Source of the DNA: Lamellibrachia columna
Lineage: Eukaryota; Annelida; Polychaeta; Sabellida; Siboglinidae
Length of the DNA stretch: 64,000 nt
Assembly: GCA_963662155.1 (NCBI GenBank)
Contig: OY759261.1
Coordinates: 44,843,556 to 44,907,555, forward strand
Direction: 5' to 3'
How positions within the stretch are numbered: position 1 is the stretch's first letter; each line of letters begins with the position of its first letter. Position numbers and translations under genes: made by a program. The notes under the pieces are model-generated. The model was not told where the DNA came from and did not search any database. It saw only the letters and a program-made list of their open reading frames with translations. This document shows, in pieces, positions 12,401-29,752 of the stretch.

Positions 12401-15400
12401 TCAGGTTCAGAAACTGTTATCCCGAATGAAGACACGAGTAGTTTTGTATAGTTTAAATATGGTCTGCCTGGTCTTCTTTTCTTCTGGAACAGTGACCTGC
12501 AAATTGGACTCGTCTCTGTCTGATTGTCTCTAATATCGTTGGGGTTTCCATGTATAACTATAACGCACTAGTTTTCATGTTTTGATTTTGAGTGCTTAAC
12601 ATAGTAGTCATGTGTGTACCAGGTAGTGTCCATCTAATCGGTCAGGCTACTTTTGGGTGTCGTCCTTGTTTCTGGCCAGTACCTGTTCATTCCAACGCCG
12701 CCTCAACTTCTCCAGGAAGCATTCAGCCGCGCTGCAATCACTGTACGTAGACTATTCGTTCACACATCCACCTGTGTCTGCAGCCAGTTACTCACATATA
12801 CAGCTGAGTGAACTGTGGCAACATGGGGTGAATGAAACTGCCAATGCTTCGAAATGGCATGCAGCAAGAGGATTCGAACCTGGGTTCTCTCGATTGAGAG
12901 CCCGACATTCTAATATATGGTGATATGAGAATTTTTACAGTATTTTTAATATCTGCCTGTCTTCTTGTCTTCCTTGCAGGTGCAAATATAAATTACTTGG
13001 TTCTGTTGTTTGTTTTTAGAACAGATACAACATCAGCAACCAGAACTATGTCACCATTGATGCCATCAAGCTAGATGTCACGGCCATACTTGATCAACAA
13101 GCCGTCGCCTTAGCAACTAACACGACAACCCTAAGTGTGTCCCTTAGGTCAACACAAACCCATTATGTGGCCATCAACGTGACACTGAACAGTGAAGCCC
13201 AAAAGTACATCATGTAAGTCCAGTACCAATATGTGTCTCTCATGTAAGTATTTTAGTGGAACTTTTTTCTGGAAATACCTAAAATGCACCATTTTTTTAT
13301 ATTAAAATTTCTTAAAATCTGTCCGTATCGATCGCTCAGAATAGTCGTGGTTTTGATAGCTAGATGGCGAGAATCATTGTACCAACAATATCGCTTACTG
13401 ATATTAAATAGAAACCACATCATTTGAATAACTTCGAACGTGATTGAGCATCCATTGGCGTAGATATGCGGTTTGTTTCAGCGCACGACAAAAGATTTAC
13501 ATGTTACGAATGACGTGTTGTACTTCCGTCAACAATCTCGATGATTTCACCTTTACATTAGTAATATATTATACACCAGAGGCGCCACAGTTTATACCAT
13601 GTGGCCTCTATTGTCCTATTCACATTGATATTTAATTAAATGATCAGTTAGAATTCTTTTTGGAACTTATCGTAAAGCGCCATCTTCAATTCGCGAAACT
13701 GATTGATGTTCAGATCTGCACTGCATGAATATATCCCTTTAAGTAATATGGATAGTCGGTTTATAATATGAGTGCATATATTTTTTAATCATCAAAAGAA
13801 TTGCCTTTATTATTAGATCAGGTAACTTGCAAATATGTGAATAGTAATTGAGGCCGAGCTACTGCTGCCCTTTCTGCAGGGCCCAATTGAAAAAAGTTTA
13901 ATAATTTTTCTGATGATTTCATCAAAACTAAATACTCTTGAGTGCCGAATAAACGTATAGGCCAAATAACAGAATAGGGTGGCAAATCGGTTAAATTTAA
14001 TAATAGTATAGTGCCAAATAAGGTGTGTATAGGGTGGCATTTTTCATCAAATAAATACGCGTATATGGATGCTTATTCAGCACTCAAGAGTAACATATTT
14101 CCACAAATGAACTAACATGCCTTAGCAGGTCAGTACTCAGGGTTTTTAAAAGGGGGTTCAAGCGTACAAAATCAGCTGGGGATTTCGGAGATGAGTTCTG
14201 AAAAATGTTACATTTAAGCAAATTAAGAAGGGGGAGACGAAGAGGTAGACAGAAGAAGAGGTGGGAAGACAATATCAAAGAGTGGACAGGAATGGAGTTT
14301 GCTGACTCCCAGAGGCCTGTCGAGAACAGGGAAACGTGGAGAGAGCTGGTTAGAAAGTCATCAATGGTGCCCCAACGATCCTTACGGGTTATGGGAAAGT
14401 GAAGTGAAGTGATGATGTCATTCATGATCACAGAATAACTTACATTAAGCAATGTTAATAACTGATACAACTGTTTCTTTTGCAGAACGTATTGCAGTAA
14501 GAGTTCACCTACGTCCGCCCATGAATTGCTCATGCCATTTCAGTAAGTAGTTTTTGTCTTAAGACTCCGTCATCAACTGATTTAGCCTATCGCAAATCTG
14601 GTTCGTTAACGTCCAAATGTGTAGTGTATGAATAGTTTATGTAACATCCAGTCGATTTAATAAAAAAAATCCTATTTTTGTTAAAATCATTGAAAAAATT
14701 TACTTTAGTCGTTAGATCTAGTTACTTTCAAAATAGTGGATATCCAAAATGTAAACACTGTGTGACGATCAAGGGCGTGACTTCCATCCTCTCGCCAATC
14801 ACATCAAAAAGTAAAAAAAAATTTTTGCCAAAGGTGAAATTCGTGAGTTTTCAGCATTTCCATTTTTACTTTGATTTTTAATGTTTGACCAAACTAAATT
14901 ATTGCTTGCCATTATATTTGTCTTGGATATTGCCACTTTTCCATCATAGCAATACCCATGTGGGCAAAATGTTTGAACAAACATGTCACTAATGTAATAG
15001 TTATTATTATTATTCAACAATAGAAGTATTTGTTTTACATTTCATTGGCATCAGTCTATCTCAAATGATAATGGGGCGTCACCTTGGTTCGCAAGCAATG
15101 TTCTGCATAGCATCATCTGCTGTGACTGAACAGTTTTATAGAAAAGTCTGAAATTCCACTAATTGAAGAACTTTTTATTGCATATTGTCATAAACTAGCA
15201 ATGGCAGATTTGAAATACCTGGTAAGTCAAATAAAAACTATTTAAGCCCCTATAAAATTATAAATTAATGAAATACGTTGTATTTATGTACCACCAAGGC
15301 AGAGTAATGACACATTTTTAAGTCGGTAGATCAGGGTTTGATGTAATTATTCCAGGAGAGTTTTTGTCTGTTGTGGTTTTTAGCATTTTTCTTAAAACTT

Positions 15401-15624
15401 GCCAAATGTGACTTGTTATGTTATTCCATTGGATGACATTAGACATGCGTTGTTATGCTCTGGTTTGTGTGCGCCAGTGTAGAGTGATTGTTGCTTACGG
15501 AAGCTTCAGTGAGACATGGGTTTGTTTTAGAGCGACACTGACCACCGACTACATGGGCCACAAGGAACAGACAAGTCTGACCACCTACCAACAAGTGAGA
15601 TGTAACAAGCAAGAGGAGAAGTGA
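5496..15624 (+). CDS. TMEM106: TMEM106 family lysosomal membrane protein (six exons)
   Basis: Exons: 5496-5646, 10550-10613, 11409-11574, 13020-13213, 14486-14542, 15531-15624. These sum to 726 bases (241 residues plus stop) and all junctions have GT-AG ends and matching phase. Visible features are a cytosolic N-terminus with a CPSC pair (residues 39-42) and GRIPR, the family signature LVALIP encoded by exon 2, one membrane segment (about 74-95) followed by YPRTI, and luminal N-glycosylation sites at about 107, 116, 131, 161 and 180. Two C-terminal cysteines (195, 235) match the family's conserved disulfide pair. TMEM106 proteins are type II late endosome/lysosome proteins; in humans the TMEM106B luminal domain forms fibrils with age. 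Length is slightly below human TMEM106B (274). I cannot say which vertebrate paralogue (A, B or C) it is closest to, as it probably predates their split. Intron 1 (4.9 kb) is full of transposons. Confidence 0.95.
5723..6553 (-). mobile_element. hAT-like GATTTAAATC family, copy 2, in TMEM106 intron 1
   Basis: Reverse-oriented and longer (831 bp) relative of the element at 2018-2419. It begins CAGGGTTG, ends CAACCCTG, and has 8-base flanks GTCGTGCA / GTTGTGCA (7 of 8 identical). The core around 6290-6480 is the reverse complement of the core of copy 1. About 300 extra bases (roughly 5930-6290) are partly shared with copy 3 and contain no recognisable transposase. It starts only 77 bp downstream of the TMEM106 exon 1 donor. 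Confidence 0.88.
6622..8115 (+). mobile_element. Jockey/CR1-like LINE, 5'-truncated, copy A
   Basis: Successive frames encode the reverse transcriptase in order: an [14 protein letters not shown] start (about 6712), SQHGF (about 6816), [14 protein letters not shown] (about 6920-6960), [10 protein letters not shown] (about 7100-7130) and FADDTK (about 7204-7221). The thumb/C-terminal region runs to about 8005 (for example [13 protein letters not shown]). Frameshifts and stops make it non-functional. The tail, 7997-8110, recurs alone elsewhere in the window. It lies inside TMEM106 intron 1 in the same orientation as the gene. Confidence 0.88.
8195..8880 (-). mobile_element. LINE 3'-end fragment
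   Basis: The minus strand around 8580-8820 encodes a short C-terminal reverse-transcriptase tail typical of jockey/L2-type LINEs ([12 protein letters not shown], then a VWNELP-like motif). It is followed by AT-rich sequence resembling a 3' UTR. Boundaries are approximate and the fragment is decayed. Confidence 0.5.
9380..9448. repeat. (TA)n microsatellite
   Basis: Pure TA dinucleotides, about 34 units, in TMEM106 intron 1, abutting the left end of the inverted-repeat element at 9449. Confidence 0.97.
9449..10217. mobile_element. Possible pogo/Tc1-like inverted-repeat element
   Basis: The left end is CAGCCGAACCTCAGTTTACG followed by GTCACCTCGC; the right end is the near reverse complement (GGTGACCTTAATATCGAAG then TTTGACTG). 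The right flank begins TA while the left flank is TT, so a TA target duplication is only half visible. Bases 10130-10217 by themselves fold into the same kind of hairpin (CACCTCGCTATTAAGGTCA against GGTGACCTTAATATCG), so this may be a small MITE near a larger element. No transposase is visible. Confidence 0.5.
10277..10406 (+). repeat. 32-bp tandem repeat, four copies
   Basis: The unit CAGCTTTATGTCTGTCATGA plus TATTCAAGTGAA repeats three times perfectly and a fourth time with a 2-base AT insertion. It lies in TMEM106 intron 1, ending 143 bp before exon 2. Confidence 0.95.
11625..11790 (-). mobile_element. tRNA-derived SINE, copy 1
   Basis: On the minus strand there is a pol III A box (TGGCGGAGTGG, complement of 11770-11780) and a B box (GGTTCGAATCC, complement of 11726-11736), spaced as in a tRNA. 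A non-tRNA body follows that is shared with copies at 12690-12920 and 25724-25960 (for example the stretch reading CAGCCGAGTGAACT on plus). It is in TMEM106 intron 3, opposite to the gene. Confidence 0.78.
12690..12920 (-). mobile_element. tRNA-derived SINE, copy 2
   Basis: Same family as 11625-11790. It carries the B-box sequence in reverse (GGATTCGAACCTGGGTTCTC, about 12869-12888) and the body CAGCTGAGTGAACTGTGGCA, plus a longer 3' part matching the copy at 25724-25960. The tRNA-like head is cut off before the A box. It is in TMEM106 intron 3. Confidence 0.72.
13330..13640 (+). repeat. Dispersed repeat, partner at 59245-59440
   Basis: Shares long interrupted identity with 59245-59440, including TTTGAATAACTTCGAA, GATTGAGCA, ACGTGTTGTACT and AGAGGCGCCACAG in the same order. 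The copy is in TMEM106 intron 4; the partner is in the last SH3BP5 intron. No coding potential or clear ends are seen. Confidence 0.65.
13680..13960 (+). mobile_element. Fragment of the TTAA-flanked palindromic family
   Basis: Resembles the right arm of the palindromic element at 29753-30624, with the order GTTCAGATCTGCACTGCATG, TTTTTTAATCATC, AAGAATTG, TTATTAGATCAGGTAA, and a diverged end. No TTAA terminus is preserved. Confidence 0.45.
14205..14402 (+). mobile_element. RTE-type LINE 3' ORF fragment
   Basis: Encodes [20 protein letters not shown] and WRELVRKSS, the stereotyped C-terminus of RTE-like LINE proteins. It is cut off from the rest of its LINE. It lies in TMEM106 intron 4, just upstream of exon 5. 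Confidence 0.7.
14580..14930 (+). mobile_element. Fragment of the TTAA-flanked palindromic family (right arm)
   Basis: Collinear with 30190-30480: AATCTGGTTCGTTAACGTCC, GTGTATGAATAGTTTATGTA, CATTGAAAAAATT, GTTAGATCTAG, GTGGATATCCAAAA, GGGCGTGACTTCCATCCTCT. It is in TMEM106 intron 5 and neither terminus is intact. Confidence 0.6.
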
Positions 15625-18329
15625 GATGTAACAAGAACCACGGTCGCTAGGCAACCATGGTCGTTAGGCAGACCTGACCTCAATGCCAGTTCATGTACAT
15701 ACATGACTGTACACTGTTGTACATAGCTGTGTTATCTGTATACCAAGTTGTGAGCACAGTTTATTAACTGAGTATTTGCACCATTTTGATTTTGTACCAT
15801 TCCTGCACCATTGGCACATGTTCGTCATGGTAACAAGTGTGGACATTATTGCACAAGATTGTAAGTCATTGACAGATGTTCCAAGAAGTCATTGCTGACT
15901 GTTGGCTGTTCTTAACCGAGCTAACGAGCTGTCGCACCATTTTACCTTTTAATGTTCTCCGAGTCTGAGATGGACAATTAAGGTAGTCATGGTAACTCGT
16001 TTAGAAATATTTTTTTAATTTTGTCATGACACCCTGAATGGTCTGATGAGTTACTTCATAGAGTGAAAATGTAATGAATTAGTTATTATCAGGATTCAGT
16101 TTTATTATAAGTCATCACTTCGTGTCTAGTAATATTAAAAAAAATTTCATGAGATACTAAATGATCTGATGAGTTGTATCGTAGAGTAAAAACTTAGTGA
16201 TTGAGTTATTGTCAGCATTGAGTTTTGTTATAAAATATGAATATGTCATCTCAGAAATGTCTTATACTGATGATACAGCGCGTCATCACTGGTGACACAG
16301 TGCGTCATCACTGGTGACACTGTTACCTCCCCAGGTGGGTGGAACCCCAGACAACTGAGACATTTATCTTCGTCCCACTTCAACCAAAAGCAAATGTGAT
16401 GTGTTGCTCAGATTTCTCATGGAAAATTAAAGTTGATAAGTATAATATGTAATAATAATAATATTTATAATAATAATTGCACTTACTTATTTTCTTTGCA
16501 CCCTAGTTAGTGCATAAAGTAGCAAATACACCTGTCTACTTCCATCGTCCGCACCCATCTAGGATCTCGCAAAGGGGGGCTTAGTTACCCACTAGTTTAC
16601 AATGTAGTGGCACAACAGTTTACATAAAAACGTAAACTGGGGGCACAGGACATCCGTTTTTTAAAACAGACCAGCCACAATGTTATCCGCTTCAGCGCAA
16701 ATTGTTCCCAAATCGATTTATGTGGAAGTGGACGACAGTCAGCGGGTGCAGGTGGCGAAATCGGAAAAATGTGTTTGACGCTTAAGTCCACATTTTGCAA
16801 ATATTTGTAGCTTACTCCGATTTGCCAAATTGCAAATGCATGAAATATTTATCAGTTATTAACACAATATTTTATATCCTGTCATCGCATACATGTACAA
16901 TAGACTGCAGCTTGCATACTTTTGCAAAACTGAGTTTATTTGTCAAAAAAATATAACGTCCTTGGCTTAATTAAGGTGAAGACAGTTTTGATTACATTAT
17001 CATGTATATGCCAGTAAGATAATCATTTCAATTGACATGTACTATAGTTGGAGACGCAAAGTCTGATTTAGCATGTTATACTGTATAAATAAGTTTTTAT
17101 GAACCAACATTAAAAAACCGTTATCTTTTTACAAATATCAACATTCAATATCACCAATTATGCAGTGTAAACATCATAATCGGGTCAAAAACTTCAAATT
17201 AAATAAATAATGGTCAAATTGTATTTTTAAATGGTGGTTCATTAAAACACATGTATTCAGAATGTTAGAATATATTATATAGTTTATACTATAAAATATT
17301 ATTTTACAATAAGATTGTCAGACTATGTAAATTTAAAGACATGGTTGATGTTTAAGCATTGGTGTGGAACAATTAGTTAAATATAAGTACTGTGTAATTA
17401 TTTAATACTATTCAGTTCATTGTAGTTATGTGGGTTAATTAAGATGTTTCCATGATCTGATTATGCCTTAATGTCATTTTCAGTTATGCATAAACGTTAT
17501 GCATGGATGCTGTCACACCAATAGTGATAGAGTGATGGCCTTCTAACAAAATGACAGGGTTCAAATAATTGTTCTGCTGTTTAAAATCTTAGTTATTTTG
17601 TACACCACACCTTGCCCCAGTTCATGAGTAGCTGGCAAAATTTTGTAAATAAACATATTTCATGCATTCATTTCCTTGTAACTGAATGCTTCATAGAAAA
17701 GTTGAATTGATGTTGGAATTAACAGCTCCAAAGTGGATACGTTGCCCTAAAGGACGGAGTGAGCACTATGTAATAACCATGCAGTTGCCTACGATTATAA
17801 TATAATCAAATACAGTTGCTTGCGATTACAATTGTAAATAAACAAAGTTGTGGATTTGGTTATTGCTGTTTTCAATCATTCCAACATGCAGCTTCACCAG
17901 GAAATATATTTTGCTGCAAAGCTTCGATCTTAATTTGCGTTATTCATCACTTACAGTGCTATTCCAAACAAGCTGATCAATGGTTTAAGACTACTCGCAG
18001 GCAATCATCGAAACCATGGAGGCAGTTGAAACAACTAGGCAATCAGAACAGGGCCCAAGACAGCATATGACTGAAGCATCGCATGTTTATGAGTGTGGGT
18101 GTCTTCAAAGCTCTTGCGGGACTTAAGCTGGGCCAATGATGATATTTTTCGTAAATTTTTTTAAAACCAATAATATCAATAACGTTGCAACAAACTGCCA
18201 GCATTCCACCTCGACTTGTAATAACTGTATTACGTTAGTTTTAATTTGGTATATCAAATCAAATAAAAAAATATTTATTTCCAATGTCATATGATAACAG
18301 CAGTAAAGTAGTATCGCATCATAATGTAT
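15625..18329. other. Intergenic region downstream of TMEM106
   Basis: Presumed TMEM106 3' UTR followed by AT-rich intergenic DNA. ATTAAA at 16426-16431 is a possible but unproven polyadenylation signal. Bases 16565-16620 resemble 27230-27290 (GGCTTAGT.ACCCA.TAGTTT, then GTAGTGGC.CAAC), so they belong to an unnamed dispersed repeat. Two head-to-tail copies of a GCGTCATCACTGGTGACAC unit lie at about 16278-16320. No gene is recognised. Confidence 0.5.
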
Positions 18330-19290
18330 ACTAAATTTAGATAAAGATGGTCACACATATACATTTGTATACAGTATTAATGATGAGTTGGAAAAGGGAG
18401 AATTGAAGTTTAAACTTAAGTGTACTCCCCCCAGTGCATTCCATTACAAAATAAAGATACATTGTAGCTGGTGGTTTGTTAATTGTATTACAAGATAATG
18501 ATATTAAAAAACAATACAACATCAATCAAGATAATAATAATAAAAATTTAACCTACACAAAATCTCATGATTGCATTATTGTCGTATATCTCTCAATAAT
18601 AGATGATTTGTACCTTTTTTGAACATATAATTATCTTGACACTTTTTTAAGCATGCAGATAAACTATTCTACAGTTTGACTCCAACTGTAATCATACACA
18701 TAGCCTTCAGTTTGGTTCGAACATACATTTGTTTAAATTTATCTCTCTGTCTTGTAACATGACAACATTCGTCTCTCAAATAAAAAGTTTCAGAATGTTC
18801 TTCGGAAGTAAATTGTATTTCACCTTGTACATTGTGATAGCCGTCTTATACTCAATGTAATCAAAAAACTTCATAACATAAAGGTTAATAAACAAGTTGT
18901 TGGTATGGTCTTGAGCTTTTGCTCCATATGTAATTCACACAACTCTTTTGTAAACAAAATATGGGCCATAAATCCGATACGTGTCGTCCCAAATCTCAGA
19001 ACGGTAGTTAATTTAAGGCATAAAAAGTAAAAAGTATAACAAGGACCGTGATTTGACATCTAATAAGCATCGGGATTTGTAAATTATCGATGTTGTTTTG
19101 CTAACTTGGATTTAACTGATTGAATGTGTGCTTTCCAGGATAGCTTATCATTGATGATTACACCCAGGAATTTTTTTATACACTATGTTCTCTTGATTAA
19201 TAGTTATACTTGTACCAGGTACATTTCTCTTTTTGTCAAATATCATGAAACTAGTTTTGTTGACATTAAGGGACAAACGTCACGATGATG
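18330..19290 (-). mobile_element. Jockey/I-type LINE 3' half, decayed
   Basis: The minus strand encodes, in broken frames, a reverse-transcriptase C-terminal region. It has NKTSFMIFDKK (about 19230-19260) and LGVIINDKLSWKAHI (about 19120-19170), the usual motif after the catalytic palm in non-LTR elements, then a KLWNSL-like motif near 18680. Several stops interrupt it. It probably ends in the AT-rich stretch near 18330. Confidence 0.6.
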
Positions 19291-19469
19291 TTAGGTTTGT
19301 CGTTCCTTGTACCCCCGTTTGTTCTTGGTTGTTTATGGCATGCGAAAATGTCTGCTTTGGTGATATGCAGATCGAGTTTGTTGGTCAGTAACTATACCAC
19401 ACCGTCTTCTATAATCTTGAGTTCTTGCTCGTCTTCACCTCTTCCGCCCGATGGTGTTGCGGCCGAACT

Positions 19470-19584
19470 CTACTTTCTGTGGGTTATTTCCAGACCGGAG
19501 ATGACAATGTTTTCCCGACTGGAATACTGTTCAAGGTGGTCAAGTCTGCACTCTAGCGTTTTGATTTTGTTGTCCTTCTCGGCA

Positions 19585-19629
<45 letters not shown>

Positions 19630-19709
19630 CGTTTCATTGCACCCAACACTTGGGCGATCTCTTGTCGTATCGGCAACCGTTTATCTAATTTCGTACTTAT
19701 GAACGACAT
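19470..19709 (-). mobile_element. LINE ORF1-type coiled-coil fragment with a (GA)n-coded RE run
   Basis: 79-codon frame containing LECRLDHLEQYSSRENIVIS, the coiled-coil to nucleic-acid-binding transition typical of LINE ORF1 proteins. A (CT)n microsatellite on plus (19589-19625) is read on minus as alternating Arg-Glu inside the coiled coil and stays in frame. The opposite-strand frame is a shadow. Confidence 0.6.
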
Positions 19710-19779
19710 GGTTTTTTGATATCTTCCATATCGTCATGCTTCGGTTGTCCAGTGTTAGACGCTGCTCTGGAGTGATCCC

Positions 19780-20640
19780 CACCGAGCTGTGGACGAATTC
19801 GTCGCTGACCACTCGGATTACACGCTCGTGCAGCGTGTAATCCGGAGAAAATCCACCGATCTCGTGGCTAGAGGCTGCGCTCTGCCTCTTCTACAAGGGC
19901 AAGGGCCGTAAGGCTGACTCCAACTCATTGCTGTCGGGTGCGGAGAAGGTGCTCAGCCTTGTGGTCCTGCGAAGAGTGGCCGAGCATCTGTACCACAGCA
20001 TGTGCAGCCGGAACAGAATGGCTTCGTGCGTGGCTAGTCATGCCGGGTGCCGTCTGGCAACTGTGGCAGGGGTACATCAGACCTTGGCTGCCAAGTCCAC
20101 AATCCTTTGTAATTTCGTGGACTTCAGCAAAGCATTCGACTCTATCCACTTGACCACAGCATGTCGGGCACTGGAGAGCCAAGGTATGCAATAACATATA
20201 GTCGAGGTGATCAAGCGATTGTATGACACCTCGACAGTGGCTGTCAGACTATCTGCAGAAGGCCTTATGTCTAAAACATTCCAACGGGTCAGAAGAGTAA
20301 ATCAAGACTGTTCATTGCGCCCAGCGGTCTTCGTCCTGGTGTTGGACTGGGCATCCAAGCCGTGAGGTGGTGTTTGATGCCGCTGCTAGCCCACATGTGG
20401 AGGAGGTGGTAAGAGAAAAGCGGCTTCGCTGCATGGGACACTGCCTCCGTATGAAAAAACACCCAGTCCGAGCACAAATAACAACAGCATTCTATGATGA
20501 CGGACGCTGGAACAGGCAGACACGGGAGACGTGCGTGCCCGAAACAGCAACAGGGACAATGTACTGGCGCTGGTTGCTGGAAGAGGGTGGGGAGATTTGA
20601 CGAGAGCGAGTATAAGTAATTGAACTCGTGCAGGATGATG
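19780..20640 (+). mobile_element. RTE/CR1-like reverse-transcriptase remnant
   Basis: Plus-strand pieces in order: LPLLYKGKGRKAD-like (about 19880-19915), FVDFSKAFDSIHL (about 20115-20153), the palm motif of non-LTR reverse transcriptases, VIKRLYDTSTVAVRLS (about 20208-20255), then VVREKRLRCMGHCLRMKKHP (about 20406-20466), a LINE C-terminal signature. The catalytic xADD block is missing, so an internal deletion separates the halves. A perfect 12-bp hairpin lies at 19815-19843. Confidence 0.62.
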
Positions 20641-21450
20641 ATGATGAAGTCACACCTGGATAAACCTTACGTGGTGCTACGCTTGATGGATCTTTCAGGG
20701 TAGCGTTGTTTGGCCGATGACAGGCCTGATTCTGATTAAAAGTCTGTATTACAGGGAGTGCAAAACGACAAGAGCAGCGGTCCACTGATGCTGTGTACGT
20801 TCACGAAATAGGTGGTAGTTCTCTCATCCAATGAATGTCTTTATTAAACCAGAAATGTTGCCAACAACAGAGAGAAGAAAATCCACTACAAACCGTAGAC
20901 TTATTGACGTCACAAGATTTAACATTAGTATGCGCGATATTGGGCTCACGTCCCGCATCGTCGTTGAAATAGGTGCCACTAGGCGCGGCCGCGTCGAAAC
21001 GATCGCACACAAAATAGCCGAGGGGCAGTTGTAGCTTCGAAGCGCGCTTATGCAATAAATGTGTAAACAAACTTGCAAAGAAATCAACATTCCAAAAGAT
21101 AGTAGTGACGCCATGTGATTTTATTCCAAAATAACACCATATATGACCACGGCGTAGTTTCGTGGAAGCAAGTTGAACGTCGGCAAAATCGAAACGGATT
21201 TTCGTCCGACTGACCCTCGGCGTCGTTTGTTGACATCCCCAATAATAGACAACAATAATAATTATTGATACAAAGACGTTTCGAACGGACATGAATGTAA
21301 CCGATTATAGTATTTATTTTCACAATCGCTAGGCGTCGCCATTGTAGCGCTAATAGCCGATTACTGTGCCTGTCGTGCGTGTATGTCACGCTTGACTGGT
21401 TCGCAGTATCACGACACCGTCAAGACACAACAATGCAAGTCCAAATCACA
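20641..21450. other. GC-richer segment without a recognised gene
   Basis: Contains more CpG dinucleotides than its surroundings, including a GCGGCCGC site near 20986-20993. Overlapping frames exist on both strands but none resembles a known protein. It could be LINE-related or the promoter region of the TMEM272-like gene, whose first exon is missing; nothing in the sequence decides this. Confidence 0.3.
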
Positions 21451-22599
21451 GGTGCGTTCGTTTCCATACATATAATATGCATAAACGAACTTTCAAATCC
21501 TCTTCGTTTTCATGTGTTTGTCTGTCTACCGTTCTTGGCATGCCGCCTGATCGTAGCTTGCTTGTTATAGTTGATACGACTGTTCCGCAGACCTTTGTTG
21601 TGTCGCAGAAGTGTTTCGCAGTAGATAGATGGTGGCCATAGTGTAAATATAGCGTTTTAATGTTTTTTTTCACCCGTTCAGTACATGTCGGCCCTGCGCG
21701 ATACATCAGATAGCGCCTGCTCTCCTTACTGAGTCATTGTATCTCCTGTCTTGCGAACAGATGGTTCAAACATTGCATGTGTAAATATCATCAGCGGGCA
21801 TTTTGTGATGTATAGATACGATTGTTGAGTGTGTTAGTCCAATATAACACCTTGTCTATTAGGTGTCCATTCACACGCAAAAACATTTTTTTATATTAAA
21901 ATGCATTTGTAAATGAACAAGCTTTACTTACCACAAAGGAATATACTTTGAATAAATTAATCTTTTCAACAATAATAGACAAACACAATAGAGGTAGCGA
22001 TGTCATTACAACATTACATAACAATAACATTGTCGAAAAAAGGCAAGAAGAAGTTTAATAATGATATTACTTGTCATATTACAAATAAAAACAGACACTA
22101 CTGAATAAAATACAGTATGAAATTGTACGCATATGAGAGAATGTTTGCGCGACATACTACATCAGACATAATGTTCAAGTCCATTCATGGCAGGCCGAAC
22201 GTAAAACAGTAACTTGATTTACCTTCCAAACCAATTAGAATTTGCACAATCAAATTAACGAAAACCACAATTAATTTAAATTGAACGTAATACAACCCTA
22301 ACCCCAGTATTTTTTTTAACCACATTTAGTTATATATCAAACACTTAGCTATTCAATATCTTAACTTTATATATTTTTGGGAAAATATTTGTTTTCGTCA
22401 AGTTATGCCGTGTGTACACATATGTACATAGTGTACACATATGTTCACTTCACCTGTTTACTTTCAAATTACCGTATTTACAGCATATAGCGTGGCATAA
22501 ACAGGGTTGAATAATTATGATCGTATTTAAATAAAAATATCGTATTTGTTAATTTAAATATTTTGTATTTAAAATTAACTGTTTAACAATAATGGAATA

Positions 22600-22833
<234 letters not shown>

Positions 22834-22872
22834 CAGCTATGTCAACAACAACAAACATTACTAATATTTCAG

Positions 22873-22960
22873 AAGGGCGGGTTACACATTGTTGAAAAAC
22901 TGTTGGACTCTCGATAAGCCGATGGCTTCCTTGCCCACTTTCCATTTGGGCATTTTGTTA
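22873..22960 (+). mobile_element. Solo 3' tail of the copy-A-type LINE
   Basis: GGGCGGGTTACACAT, GTTGGACTCTCGATAAGCC and ATGGCTTCCTTG.CCACTT match 7997-8070, the extreme 3' end of LINE copy A, without any attached coding sequence. This is consistent with severe 5' truncation or with a SINE that borrowed the tail. Confidence 0.75.
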
Positions 22961-23107
22961 TAAAATGTATTTAGCTTTATCGTTCTCTTCGGGTAATTTG
23001 TTGAATGACAATTGTGTCACAATAATAGTGAACATGTGAATTATCTGACAGATGTGTTGAGTGACAGAACTGACACTGACTTGGTCACATTTTGTTTTGT
23101 CTTGCAG

Positions 23108-29615
<6,508 letters not shown>

Positions 29616-29752
29616 TGATGCTTGATGAGATGCTCCCTTTAATCTGATTACAGCTACAGTGGAATAGTGAGTCTACATATCGAGATCACCAGCTCTATGA
29701 GGCGCAACGTCGACCTAATGAAACATTAAAACTCCATGCTAAACTGATTTAA

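Noticed and set aside
14084..14533. 149-codon minus-strand frame opposite TMEM106 exon 5
   Set aside because: It is the antisense shadow of the RTE fragment (14205-14402) and of exon 5.
20801..21292. 163-codon minus-strand frame in the GC-richer segment
   Set aside because: Overlapping frames exist on both strands with no recognisable domain, and codon content looks random.
21434..21452. First coding exon of the TMEM272-like gene (ATG followed by a GTGCGT donor)
   Set aside because: It would end in phase 1, and joining it to 23108 gives an immediate stop. No intermediate exon was found to rescue it.
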